Assembly (NCBI GenBank): GCA_016342285.1
Contig: JAEINQ010000015.1
Span: 1-64,000 of the forward strand
DNA length: 64,000 nt
Direction of reading: 5' to 3'
Source: Desulfobacterales bacterium
GTDB lineage: Bacteria; Desulfobacterota; Desulfobacteria; Desulfobacterales; JAEINQ01
Under the pieces are notes generated by a model that was given only the letters and a program-made list of their open reading frames with translations, made no database searches and was not told the origin of the DNA. Positions within the stretch are counted from its first letter, which is position 1, and each line of letters starts with the position of its first letter. The position numbers and the translations under genes are program-made. Shown piece after piece: positions 25,184 through 33,380 of this stretch.

Positions 25184-26395
25184 GTGACGTCTTCACTTAA
25201 AAAAAAAGCCAGCGCCTTTGAAAAGCGGGTACGCCGGCAGGTCACCGGCCGCACCCATGAATTTTTCGTCACCACGGCGCCCGGCCTCGAACCCTTATGC
25301 CTGGACGAAATAAAGGCCCTTTTCCCCGAAAGCCCGCAACTCCGGACCACAACGGGCGGGATCATCTTTAACGGGCGCCTTCACGACCTCTACCAGGCCA
25401 ACCTGCATCTTCGCACCGCCACCCGGATTCTCATGCGTCTGGGCACCATCAGGGCATCGACCTTTTTCGGCCTGGAAAAGCAACTGGCCGATTTCCCGTG
25501 GGAACTCTATCTGCCGGCAGGCAGCCGGCCCGAGATCCGGGTCACCGTGCACCATTGCCGGCTCTATCATAGTGACGCCGTGGCCGAACGGGTCGAAAAG
25601 GCCGCGGCAGAAAGACTTTCAGCCCAGGGTCCGGACCCGGCATCGGTTGGCAAAACCCCCCATCTCCAGACCATCTTCGTCCGCGGGGTCGCCGATGAAT
25701 TGACCCTTTCCCTGGACAGCAGCGGCCCCCCCCTGTACCAGCGGGGGCTCAAGACCCACGGCGGCCGGGCCCCTTTGCGCGAGACCCTGGCAGCGGCCAT
25801 TCTCATGCAGGCCGGGTACACGGGAGATGTCCCCCTGGTGGATCCCATGTGCGGCACGGGCACCTTCAGCCTGGAAGGGGCCATGATGGCCCAGCACCTG
25901 CCGGCCGGGTGGTTCCGCGAATTTGCCTTCATGGACTGGCCCGGTTTTCAGGAAGGCCGGTGGCGCCACCTGCGAAGGCAGGTCGAAGAAAACCGCCAGC
26001 CGAAAACCGCGCCCCCGATTCTCGCCGCCGACACCGATGCCGATGCCTGCCAAAAACTCAGCCAAAGCTTGGAAACCGCGGGGTTGGCCGGAGTTGTTGA
26101 GGTGGCCTGTACCGACTTCTTCTCCCTGACCCCGACGGGGCGCTTCGACAAACCAGGGCTGATCGTGCTCAACCCGCCCTATGGCCGGAGGATCGAGGCG
26201 GCTGGTGGCGATGAGAATCTCTTCGGCCGGATCTGCGATCACCTGGCCCGGGAATGGGCCGGATGGCGCGTCGGCCTCCTGGCTCCGGACCCAACGTTCG
26301 TCCGCCATGCCCCCGGCAACCTCGCGGCGATCCCCCTGGAACACGGTGGCCTGAAATTGACCTTGCTCACCGGAACCCTTTTGCCGGTTCCCTAA
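25184..26395 (+). CDS. THUMP-domain class I methyltransferase (RlmL/YcbY N-terminal-like, 23S rRNA)
   Basis: A 403-aa protein: an N-terminal ferredoxin-like and THUMP region (about residues 25-185, from FFVTTAPGLEPLCLDEIKAL) and a Rossmann methyltransferase domain with the SAM motif VDPMCGTGTF (about 222) and the catalytic NPPYG (about 328). This layout matches RlmL/TrmN-type enzymes making N2-methylguanosine in RNA, most likely 23S rRNA G2445. It starts with GTG, preceded by AAAGGA. Possible attenuation by the structured RNA upstream. Confidence 0.88.
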   Translation: MTSSLKKKASAFEKRVRRQVTGRTHEFFVTTAPGLEPLCLDEIKALFPESPQLRTTTGGIIFNGRLHDLYQANLHLRTATRILMRLGTIRASTFFGLEKQLADFPWELYLPAGSRPEIRVTVHHCRLYHSDAVAERVEKAAAERLSAQGPDPASVGKTPHLQTIFVRGVADELTLSLDSSGPPLYQRGLKTHGGRAPLRETLAAAILMQAGYTGDVPLVDPMCGTGTFSLEGAMMAQHLPAGWFREFAFMDWPGFQEGRWRHLRRQVEENRQPKTAPPILAADTDADACQKLSQSLETAGLAGVVEVACTDFFSLTPTGRFDKPGLIVLNPPYGRRIEAAGGDENLFGRICDHLAREWAGWRVGLLAPDPTFVRHAPGNLAAIPLEHGGLKLTLLTGTLLPVP

Positions 26396-26523
26396 AACGC
26401 CCCCGAATTAAAACCGAGGTGTGCGTGGCGACCCGATCCCGGTTTACATAAATCCGGCAGATATGGTAAACGCCCTGGCAGATCAATCCCCTTTTGACGT
26501 CCATCCCCAAAGAGGAAAAAACC

Positions 26524-26934
26524 ATGACCACAAGCTGCGACGTCAACCTCAGCGTTCCGTTCCACGACCTGGACCCCCTTCATGTGGTCTGGCACGGCAA
26601 CTACTACAAATATTTCGACATTGCCCGTTTCGCCCTGTTCAAAAAATGTGGCATCGATCTCTATGAATACTCCCAGCGGGAAAAAATTCTTTTCCCCATC
26701 ACCCGCTCGGCAGCCAAGCATATCATCCCCCTTCGCCACCAGGATGAGTTTGTTTGCCGGGCCACTGTGACCGAGGCCAGGTACAAGATCGCCCTGGCTT
26801 TCGAGATCCGGCGCACCAGCGATGACCGGCTATGCACCCGAGGCAGCAGCGAACAGGTTGCTGTCATGATGCCTGACATGGAACTGCAGTTTGAAATCCC
26901 CGAAACGATTCAACGGGCCCTGGGGTTTAAATGA
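26524..26934 (+). CDS. Acyl-CoA/acyl-ACP thioesterase, hotdog fold (YbgC-like)
   Basis: A 136-aa single hotdog domain with the 4HBT signature DLDPLHVVWHGNYYKYFDIARF (in two blocks, about residues 14-35), Asp being the usual catalytic residue. AGAGGAAAA precedes the ATG. It overlaps the following FakA-FakB fusion by ATGA and is the first gene of the lipid cluster; aryl-polyene clusters also carry a thioesterase. A likely job is to release acyl chains from carrier protein, providing free acid for the kinase encoded next. Confidence 0.85.
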   Translation: MTTSCDVNLSVPFHDLDPLHVVWHGNYYKYFDIARFALFKKCGIDLYEYSQREKILFPITRSAAKHIIPLRHQDEFVCRATVTEARYKIALAFEIRRTSDDRLCTRGSSEQVAVMMPDMELQFEIPETIQRALGFK

Positions 26935-28652
26935 TGGAAAGCCGCCTGCAGCAGGCCCACGTCGCCGGATATGAACGGATCGTCGCCTGGGCCGATCTGC
27001 TCGATCAGATCAATGTCTTTCCGGTAGCCGATTCAGACACGGGGCGGAATCTGAAAATAAGCCTCGCGCCCCTGCTCTCCCTCGATGCCCCGCCCGAATC
27101 GGTCTGTCGCCGCCTGCTCGTGTCTGCCACCGGCAATTCCGGCAATATCGCCGCATCCTTTTTCACCGGATTCGCCGGTGCCCAAAACACGGCTCAGATC
27201 CCCGACGCGGCCAGGTCCGGAAGAGATCAGGCGTGGCAGGTTCTGGCCGATCCCCAACCCGGCACCATGCTCAGCGTCATGGACGCCCTGGTCGAAATCC
27301 TGGACCTCACAGCCCGCGATACCCTGCCGGCTGCAGCCGACATCGTCGACCACCTGGCCGGGGCCGTCAGCGGAACCACCGAACAGCTCCCGGTGCTCAA
27401 ACGCGCCGGCGTTGTCGACGCCGGCGCCCTGGGTCTGCATATTTACCTGGAAGGGTTTTTCCGTTTCCTGGCCGGTACGAACAACGGATACCCTTCGATC
27501 ACTGACGTTTTCCGAAACAAACTTCAGTTATCAGCCGATTTTACGCCCGATGCCGGCAGTGATTACTGCGTGGACACCCTGGTTCGCCCCCATGGCCCGA
27601 ACCATCCGGACCTCAACGCGCTCTCGGCCCACGGCCGGAGCGTGGTCGCTGTATCCGACGCGGAATACATCAAAATCCACCTGCACACCGAGGACCGAAC
27701 CTCCCTGCGAAAAGCCCTGGAATCCGTGGGCAGCGTGGTCAACTGGAAAGAAAGCCTCATGGCCGACCAGCCGGGGGCCGGTAATACGCGAAGGCCGGCC
27801 GGCGGCATTCACATCATGACCGACGCGGCAGGCTCCTTCACGCCGGCCGATGCCGGCCGCCTGGGGGTGACCCTGCTGGAGAGCATACTGGTGGTGGAAA
27901 ACGAATCGATCCCGGAGACCCTGTTTTCCCCCGAGGCCCTTTACGATGCCATGCGAACGGGGAAAAAAGTCGCCACGGCCCAGTCTTCGATATTCGTCCG
28001 CCACCAAAGCTACCAGAACGTGTTGGGCCGATACGACCGGATCCTGTATCTTTGCGTGGGATCGGTCTATACGACCAATTTCCATGTGGCCTGCGCCTGG
28101 AAGACGGAAAACGACCCGGATGACCGCCTGACGGTCATCGACTCGTCCTCAGCCTCCGGAGGGCTCGGCATCATCGCCCTTGCCACGGCCCGGTTTGCCA
28201 GGCAGACCACTGATTTTGACGCCGTGGTCCGGTTTGCCGAATCCGCCGTGGCCCGGCGCCGGGAACTGATCTTTCTCGACCAGCTCAAATACCTGGCCCG
28301 TGGCGGCCGCATTTCCAAAACCAAGGGTTTTTTCGGGGACCTGCTCAACAAAAAACCGATCATCAGCCCCATGGCCAGCGGCGCCGAACGCGCCGGCGTG
28401 GTCAGAACCCGGGCTCAGCAGGTTGAATTTGCCCTTCAACACTTGGAAGAATGGGTGGAAACCGGGAGCGATCCGTTGATCATGCTGGAATACACCGATA
28501 ATTTGCCGTGGCTGCAGCAGACCCTGGGTCCGGCTGTCCAGGCCCTCTGCCCGGCAGCGGAGATCCTCTTCCAGCCCCTCTCCCTGACTTCCGGCGCCCA
28601 CATGGGACCGGGGACCTGGGGCCTGGCTGTTTTGCCGGCGGAAAAACCCTGA
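26931..28652 (+). CDS. Fused fatty-acid kinase: FakA-like (DhaL + middle) and FakB-like (DegV) domains
   Basis: A 573-aa protein. Residues about 1-185 are a DhaL/DAK2 kinase domain (INVFPVADSDTG metal-binding motif, SATGNSGNIAASF, VLKRAGVVDAGALGLHIYLE). Residues about 200-270 match the FakA middle domain (CVDTLVRPHG, YIKIHLHTED). Residues about 285-573 are a DegV fatty-acid-binding domain (HIMTDAAGSF, TAQSS, DQLKYLARGGRISKTKG). In Firmicutes FakA phosphorylates FakB-bound fatty acid to acyl-phosphate, which PlsY uses. Here both are one chain, in a cluster with plsY- and plsC-like genes. Confidence 0.85.
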   Translation: MMESRLQQAHVAGYERIVAWADLLDQINVFPVADSDTGRNLKISLAPLLSLDAPPESVCRRLLVSATGNSGNIAASFFTGFAGAQNTAQIPDAARSGRDQAWQVLADPQPGTMLSVMDALVEILDLTARDTLPAAADIVDHLAGAVSGTTEQLPVLKRAGVVDAGALGLHIYLEGFFRFLAGTNNGYPSITDVFRNKLQLSADFTPDAGSDYCVDTLVRPHGPNHPDLNALSAHGRSVVAVSDAEYIKIHLHTEDRTSLRKALESVGSVVNWKESLMADQPGAGNTRRPAGGIHIMTDAAGSFTPADAGRLGVTLLESILVVENESIPETLFSPEALYDAMRTGKKVATAQSSIFVRHQSYQNVLGRYDRILYLCVGSVYTTNFHVACAWKTENDPDDRLTVIDSSSASGGLGIIALATARFARQTTDFDAVVRFAESAVARRRELIFLDQLKYLARGGRISKTKGFFGDLLNKKPIISPMASGAERAGVVRTRAQQVEFALQHLEEWVETGSDPLIMLEYTDNLPWLQQTLGPAVQALCPAAEILFQPLSLTSGAHMGPGTWGLAVLPAEKP

Positions 28653-28655
28653 CCC

Positions 28656-30347
28656 ATGACAGACGAGGCCGGGGCCGGAAGAGGCCAAAACGCTGCCCCA
28701 GACCGTTTTGCCGTGGTGATTCCGGTATTTAACCACGGGGCAACCGTGGCCGCGGTGGCCCGGGACGCTTTGGCGCTGGGGTTTGCCGTGATTGTCGTGG
28801 ATGACGGCTCCACCGACAACGGCCCGGCCGCCCTCGGGGCCATCCAGGGCATCCGGTGGCTGGCACACGACACCAACCAGGGCAAGGGCGCGGCCCTGCT
28901 GACCGGTTTTGCCGCGGCCGCTGAAATCGCCGATTGGGCCATCACCCTAGACGCCGACGGCCAGCATCTGCCGGCGGATGCCGAAACCCTGATCCGGGCG
29001 ATCCCGCCGGGGAGCCGGCCCATCGTTGTGGGCCGCCGCCTGGGCATGGACGCCGACCCGGTCCCGTGGACCAGCCGGTTCGGAAGGGGGTTTTCCAATT
29101 TCTGGGTCCGGGTTTCCGGCGGACCGAAAATCAACGATTCCCAGAGCGGATTCCGAATCTACCCCCTGCCCGAAACCCTGGCCCTCGATGTCCGGGCCCG
29201 GCGCTACCAGTACGAAATCGAGGTCCTGGTCAAAGCCTGCCGCCGGCAAATCCCGGTTGTCGAAGCCCCGGTCCGGGTCAGCTACGCAGCAAAAGGCGAA
29301 CGGATCTCCCACTTCCGGCCTTTTGTCGATTTTTGCCGGAACACGGCGACCTTCAGGCGCCTGATCATGCGGCGGATGTTCTCCCGCCGGCCTTCCCGGA
29401 CGCATAGAATGAAACGGCTTTTCTATTCCATCCTGACCACGGCCACCCGGATTTTCGGGCTGTGGTTGTTCGCCCTGGTCGCCAAAGGCATCGCCGCCGG
29501 GTACTACCTCTTTTTTCCCAGGCGGGTGGCGGTCGGCATCCGATTTTACCGTGCCCTGTTTCCCGGACGAAGCCGGCTCTATTACCGATGGTGCACCTGG
29601 CGACAATTCCAAAATTTTACGTCCATTTTCACGGACCGCATCCTTTTGGCCAAGGCCGACGCCATCGGCTACACCTATACGGGATGGGAGCATCTGGAAA
29701 AAATCCTCGATGAAAAACGCGGTGCGGTCATCCTCATGTCCCATCTGGGCAACTGGGAAATCGCCGCCCACCTTCTCAACCGCCGCCGCAAGGACATCCG
29801 GCTTCTCCTCTACATGGGCGCCCGGGAAAAAAAAGAGATCGAAGGGATGCAAAAGGCGTCGCTGAAAGAGAGCGGCGTCCGCATCATTGCCGTGGACGCC
29901 AATGGCGGCTCGCCCTTTGATGTGGTGGAAGGGATCCGCATGATAGAATCCGGCGGCCTGGTCTCGCTGGCCGGCGATCGGGTCTGGGGAGAAAGCCTTC
30001 GGACCGTGCCGGTCCGGTTTCTCGGGCACAAGGCCCTTCTTCCCGAAGGCCCGCACCTTTTCTCCCTGCTCACCGGAGTCCCCCTGCTGGTCTTTTTCGC
30101 CTTCAGGACCGGGCGAGGGCAATACCACTTCACCTTTTCCGAACCGATTTTCCTCCCCCGGACCGACCGGGGGGGGAGGCGCCGGGCCATCGAGGCATCG
30201 GCCCAGGCCTATGCGGACCGCCTGGCCGAAACCCTGCGGAACAATCCCTTTGAATGGTACCATTTCGAGCCGTTTCTCGGGCAGCCCCTTGAGGCGTCGC
30301 CGGATCCGGACACCGGGGCCGGCGGCGCGGAGACGCCTGGGACATAA
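28656..30347 (+). CDS. GT2 glycosyltransferase fused to LpxL-like lysophospholipid acyltransferase
   Basis: A 563-aa two-domain protein. Residues about 18-235 are a family 2 glycosyltransferase of the dolichyl-phosphate-mannose synthase type (VVIPVFNHG, VVDDGSTDNGPAA, the metal motif LDADGQH). Residues about 255-545 are an LpxL/HtrB-type acyltransferase with a membrane helix near 265-285 and the HX4E/D motif SHLGNWEIA (His about 361). The same fusion is a hallmark of aryl-polyene clusters (ApeJ-like). It would attach sugar and acyl groups to the lipid anchor at the inner membrane. It starts 3 bp after the FakA-FakB stop. Confidence 0.9.
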   Translation: MTDEAGAGRGQNAAPDRFAVVIPVFNHGATVAAVARDALALGFAVIVVDDGSTDNGPAALGAIQGIRWLAHDTNQGKGAALLTGFAAAAEIADWAITLDADGQHLPADAETLIRAIPPGSRPIVVGRRLGMDADPVPWTSRFGRGFSNFWVRVSGGPKINDSQSGFRIYPLPETLALDVRARRYQYEIEVLVKACRRQIPVVEAPVRVSYAAKGERISHFRPFVDFCRNTATFRRLIMRRMFSRRPSRTHRMKRLFYSILTTATRIFGLWLFALVAKGIAAGYYLFFPRRVAVGIRFYRALFPGRSRLYYRWCTWRQFQNFTSIFTDRILLAKADAIGYTYTGWEHLEKILDEKRGAVILMSHLGNWEIAAHLLNRRRKDIRLLLYMGAREKKEIEGMQKASLKESGVRIIAVDANGGSPFDVVEGIRMIESGGLVSLAGDRVWGESLRTVPVRFLGHKALLPEGPHLFSLLTGVPLLVFFAFRTGRGQYHFTFSEPIFLPRTDRGGRRRAIEASAQAYADRLAETLRNNPFEWYHFEPFLGQPLEASPDPDTGAGGAETPGT

Positions 30348-30434
30348 CCATTCATGGCAAAACCGCCTTGCGGCTTTGCTTCGAATTGGTGTATAGATTC
30401 GGGTCACCGTCAAAAAAAACAAAAGGCCATTTCA

Positions 30435-30692
30435 ATGACCCGAGACCATATCCAAAAAGAGATCCTGGGCATATTTGCCCGGCAATTTGAAATTGAGAAT
30501 CCGGGCTTGGACGAGGACCTGAGAGACGCCTACGAGTTCGACAGCATTGATGCCATCGACCTGCTCCGGGAAATCGAGATGATGTTCAACGCCGAACTCA
30601 CCCGGGATGAAAAAGAACGGGCCATGGATATCCGCACCATCAACCAGATCATCGACTATGTAGCCGAACTGGCCGCCGGCCGGACCGCCTGA
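30435..30692 (+). CDS. Acyl carrier protein 1
   Basis: An 85-aa carrier protein. The phosphopantetheine Ser is in EFDSIDAIDL (about residue 37), giving the expected DSxx motif, with a long helix II (LLREIEMMFNAEL). It starts at the ATG at 30435 with AAGG upstream. One of three carrier proteins in the cluster, all divergent from each other, so each probably serves a different ketosynthase or tailoring step. Confidence 0.9.
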   Translation: MTRDHIQKEILGIFARQFEIENPGLDEDLRDAYEFDSIDAIDLLREIEMMFNAELTRDEKERAMDIRTINQIIDYVAELAAGRTA

Positions 30693-30701
30693 CGGCAGAT
30701 C

Positions 30702-30830
30702 TGGATGCTGGATGCTGGATACTGGATGCTGGATACTGGATACTGGATGCTGGATACTGGATGCTGGATACTGGATACTGGATGCTGGATGCTGGATACT
30801 GGATGCTGGATGCTGGATGCTGGATGCTGG
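30702..30830. repeat. 7-bp tandem repeat array (18 units)
   Basis: Eighteen units of TGGATGC or TGGATAC in irregular order, beginning 10 bp after the carrier-protein stop codon, plus a partial TGG. Because 7 is not a multiple of 3 and no unit makes a stop, long apparent reading frames run through it on both strands; none is a gene. Confidence 0.95.
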
Positions 30831-30921
30831 ACGGGGAATTGGACGGCAATTCGACAATCAGAAAGCCGGGTGTCTATAGACCTTCTTTGATCCCGGTTCA
30901 TCCGGGTTTGGGAAAAGTGGC

Positions 30922-31178
30922 TTTTCGCTGTTTCATATGGGTAAAACGGTGCAGGCCAGGGCCGGGGGGGTGCCTTCTCGCGGCTCGGAACTGTCTGAGC
31001 CGCTTAGGGCCCGTTACTCCGGGCAGAACCCAGCCCGACCGCAAACGCTTTTTAACAAGCCAAAATATCAGTCTTTTCTACTGAAAGAGGGCGCTGTCCG
31101 GGGTTACGGGCGCTTGGCGACGAGTTTTTCGGGCTGCGAGAAGGCACCCTCCTGGCCTCCTACACGAAATAGCGAGGA
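30922..31178. repeat. 257-bp dispersed element with terminal inverted repeats (copy 2)
   Basis: The left end TTTTCGCTGTTTCATATGGG (30922-30941) is the imperfect inverted repeat of CCTACACGAAATAGCGAGGA (31159-31178). The right half (31112-31178) matches 4653-4722, and both ends match 2084-2153. The right end places GAGGAA just upstream of the ketosynthase gene start at 31191. Confidence 0.8.
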
Positions 31179-31190
31179 ACCGGAAAAGTT

Positions 31191-32426
31191 ATGCAACGCA
31201 GGGTTGTCATCACGGAATGCGCCGCCATCACCCCCATCGGCCACACCCGCAAAGAGATTCTACACCACCTGGTCAACGGCATCTCCGGGGTTGGAAAACT
31301 ACGCGAGGACGGGCTGCTCACCGCCCATATCCACTCCGGTGTATTTGGCGCGGTGGACTATCCCATCGAATACGACTTCAAGCGCCGGGACCGAAAAACC
31401 ATGGGGCCGGTCGCCTATTACGCCTGCCAGGTGGCCAGGGAGATCTTTGACAAGGCCGGACTCGACCCGGACTTCATCACCTCCGGCCGCCTGGGGGTCG
31501 CCTTCGGATCCACCCACGGCAGCCCATCGGTCCAGCGGCAGATTTATAAAGAATTCTTCAGCGAATCGAAGTCCAATCTGCAATCGGTGGGAGCCGTTGA
31601 TTACCTCAAATCCATGGTGCACACCACGGCGGTGAACATCACGAAAATGTTCGGTATCACCGGCCGGGTCCTTTCCTCATCAACGGCTTGCACCACCAGC
31701 AGCCAGTCCATCGGCTTCGGTTACGAAATGATCAAATTTGGCGTCCAGGACGCCATGCTCTGCGGCGGCGCAGACGAGTATGACACCACAACGGTGGCCG
31801 TGTTCGACAACCTGCTGGCCTGCTCGACCCGGTTCAATGACACCCCGCACCTGACCCCGCGCCCCTTTGATACCCGGCGCGACGGATTGGTGGTCGGCGA
31901 AGGGGCCGGGGCGGTTCTGCTGGAAGAATACGAAGCGGCCCGAAAACGGGGGGCCAATATCCTGGGGGAGATCATCGGGTTTTCCTGCAGCAACAACGGC
32001 GGAGACCTGATTTTACCAAATATCGACGGGATAAGCCGGACCATCCGGATCGGGCTCGACGATGCCCGGATCAGTGCCGACGACGTTGATTTCGTCAGCG
32101 CCCATGCCACGGCGACCAAGATGGGCGACGTCATCGAAGCCCAGGCCATCGGCAGCATCTACGGTGACGGCCCGGCTGTCACCGGCCTGAAGAGCTATAT
32201 GGGACACACCATGGGCTCCTGCGGCGCCATCGAAACCGTCCTCACCCTGTTCATGATGGCCGAAGGGATCATCGCCCCCACCCTGAACCTGGATCAGGTC
32301 GACGACCGGTGCCGGATGATCCGCCACGTCCGGCAGATCGAGGAAACCGACATCCGCATCGCATCGGTCCAGAATTTCGCGTTCGGCGGCGTCAACACCT
32401 GCCTGTTTCTGAAACGGTTCGAGTAA
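31191..32426 (+). CDS. Beta-ketoacyl-ACP synthase (FabF-like) 1
   Basis: A 411-aa KAS II-type ketosynthase with a complete Cys-His-His site: nucleophile Cys167 in SSSTACTTSSQ, His in SAHATATKMGD (about residue 302) and Lys/His in LKSYMGHTMGSCGA (about 333-338). It would condense malonyl-ACP with a growing acyl chain. The sequence is diverged from housekeeping FabF, as in aryl-polyene ketosynthases. Its Shine-Dalgarno (GAGGAA) is contributed by the end of a dispersed repeat. Confidence 0.92.
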   Translation: MQRRVVITECAAITPIGHTRKEILHHLVNGISGVGKLREDGLLTAHIHSGVFGAVDYPIEYDFKRRDRKTMGPVAYYACQVAREIFDKAGLDPDFITSGRLGVAFGSTHGSPSVQRQIYKEFFSESKSNLQSVGAVDYLKSMVHTTAVNITKMFGITGRVLSSSTACTTSSQSIGFGYEMIKFGVQDAMLCGGADEYDTTTVAVFDNLLACSTRFNDTPHLTPRPFDTRRDGLVVGEGAGAVLLEEYEAARKRGANILGEIIGFSCSNNGGDLILPNIDGISRTIRIGLDDARISADDVDFVSAHATATKMGDVIEAQAIGSIYGDGPAVTGLKSYMGHTMGSCGAIETVLTLFMMAEGIIAPTLNLDQVDDRCRMIRHVRQIEETDIRIASVQNFAFGGVNTCLFLKRFE

Positions 32427-32427
32427 A

Positions 32428-32525
32428 GAATCCCGGCCCAGAGGACCAGGCGTTGGTTGCCCCCTGAAAGGGGCTGGGTTGCCGACCCACAATATCAGTG
32501 TGGAGTCCTACTTCGAATTGAAAAA
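32428..32525. repeat. Dispersed repeat containing AAAGAATCC ... CTTCGAATTGAAA
   Basis: The left edge (AAAGAATCCCGGCCCAGAG) and right edge (ACTTCGAATTGAAA) match a shorter element at 59952-59996. The internal CCAGGCGTTGGTTGCCCCCTG also occurs at 38531-38552. It occupies the gap between the ketosynthase and acyltransferase genes. Confidence 0.65.
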
Positions 32526-32537
32526 GGGGCCGGGGTC

Positions 32538-33299
32538 ATGGCTTTTGGCAAATACGCACGGCGGGTCTATGATACGGCCGTCACCCTGCTGGTATGGACC
32601 TATTATACCTTCGGTTTTGTGGTCCTCTTCGCACCGTTCTACCTGGCGGCCTACCTGCTGGCCAAAGACCCGGAAGCATCCTTCCAGCGCCTCAACAGCC
32701 GGTTCTATGGGATCATGTTCCGGATCATCCGCATCCTGGCCCCCGGTCACCGGTGGCGGATCGCACCAGAGGTGAGCCGCATCCGATCTTCGGTCATTGT
32801 CTGCAACCACCTCTCCTATCTCGACCCGATCTTGTTGATTTCCCTGTATCCGCTGCACAAAACCATTGTTAAGAGCCGCCTGTTTTCCATCCCGGTCTTT
32901 GGACGGATGCTCACCCTGGCCGGCTACGTCCCGTCATCTGCCCGGGGAAAATTCGCCGATGCGATGATCCGGCAGATTGAATCCATGGAGGGATTTCTCG
33001 CTGCCGGCGGCAATCTGTTCATCTTTCCGGAAGGAACCCGGAGCCGGACGGGACGCATGGGGGCGCTCAACCCGGGTGCGTTTAAAATTGCCCGACGCTG
33101 CCATGCGGCCATAAAGGTCCTGGTCATCCGGAACACGGACCGGATGTTCAAGCCGGGCCGGTTCGTCTTCAGCACGGCCGGGCCGAACACCATCACCGTC
33201 GATCTGGCAGGCAGCGTCGAGACCCATGAAAAAGGCCGGTCCCTGCCGGTTTCAGAACTGATGGAATCCGTAAGTGCCCTGCTCAAGGGGTATCCGTGA
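32538..33299 (+). CDS. PlsC-like 1-acyl-sn-glycerol-3-phosphate acyltransferase
   Basis: A 253-aa membrane acyltransferase. A membrane-embedded N-terminal region (about residues 12-45) precedes the PlsC domain with the catalytic H(X)4D motif NHLSYLDP (about 92), the acceptor-binding FPEGTRSRTG (about 165) and a VPSSARG block. It resembles PlsC and the ApeD-like acyltransferases of polyene clusters. With the PlsY at 50292 it could complete a private route to phosphatidic acid carrying the cluster's fatty acid. The ATG at 32538 lies behind a GGGG-rich leader; longer in-frame starts fall in repeat DNA. Confidence 0.85.
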   Translation: MAFGKYARRVYDTAVTLLVWTYYTFGFVVLFAPFYLAAYLLAKDPEASFQRLNSRFYGIMFRIIRILAPGHRWRIAPEVSRIRSSVIVCNHLSYLDPILLISLYPLHKTIVKSRLFSIPVFGRMLTLAGYVPSSARGKFADAMIRQIESMEGFLAAGGNLFIFPEGTRSRTGRMGALNPGAFKIARRCHAAIKVLVIRNTDRMFKPGRFVFSTAGPNTITVDLAGSVETHEKGRSLPVSELMESVSALLKGYP

Positions 33300-33380
33300 G
33301 GGCCGTGGGGCAAATTCGATTTCGATGGTGATCTGTCTGTTCGTTTTTTTAAATAGTGACTTCATTTAAAGAGGGGCCCC

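Noticed and set aside
28947-30422. 491-codon minus-strand frame opposite the GT2-acyltransferase fusion
   Set aside because: No recognisable domain, biased composition, and fully antisense to a convincing gene.
30432-30901. Long reading frames on both strands through the 7-bp array (Ser/Ile/Gln/His-rich or Trp/Met/Leu-rich)
   Set aside because: They arise because the 7-bp unit contains no stop in any frame; no start signal and no protein-like sequence.
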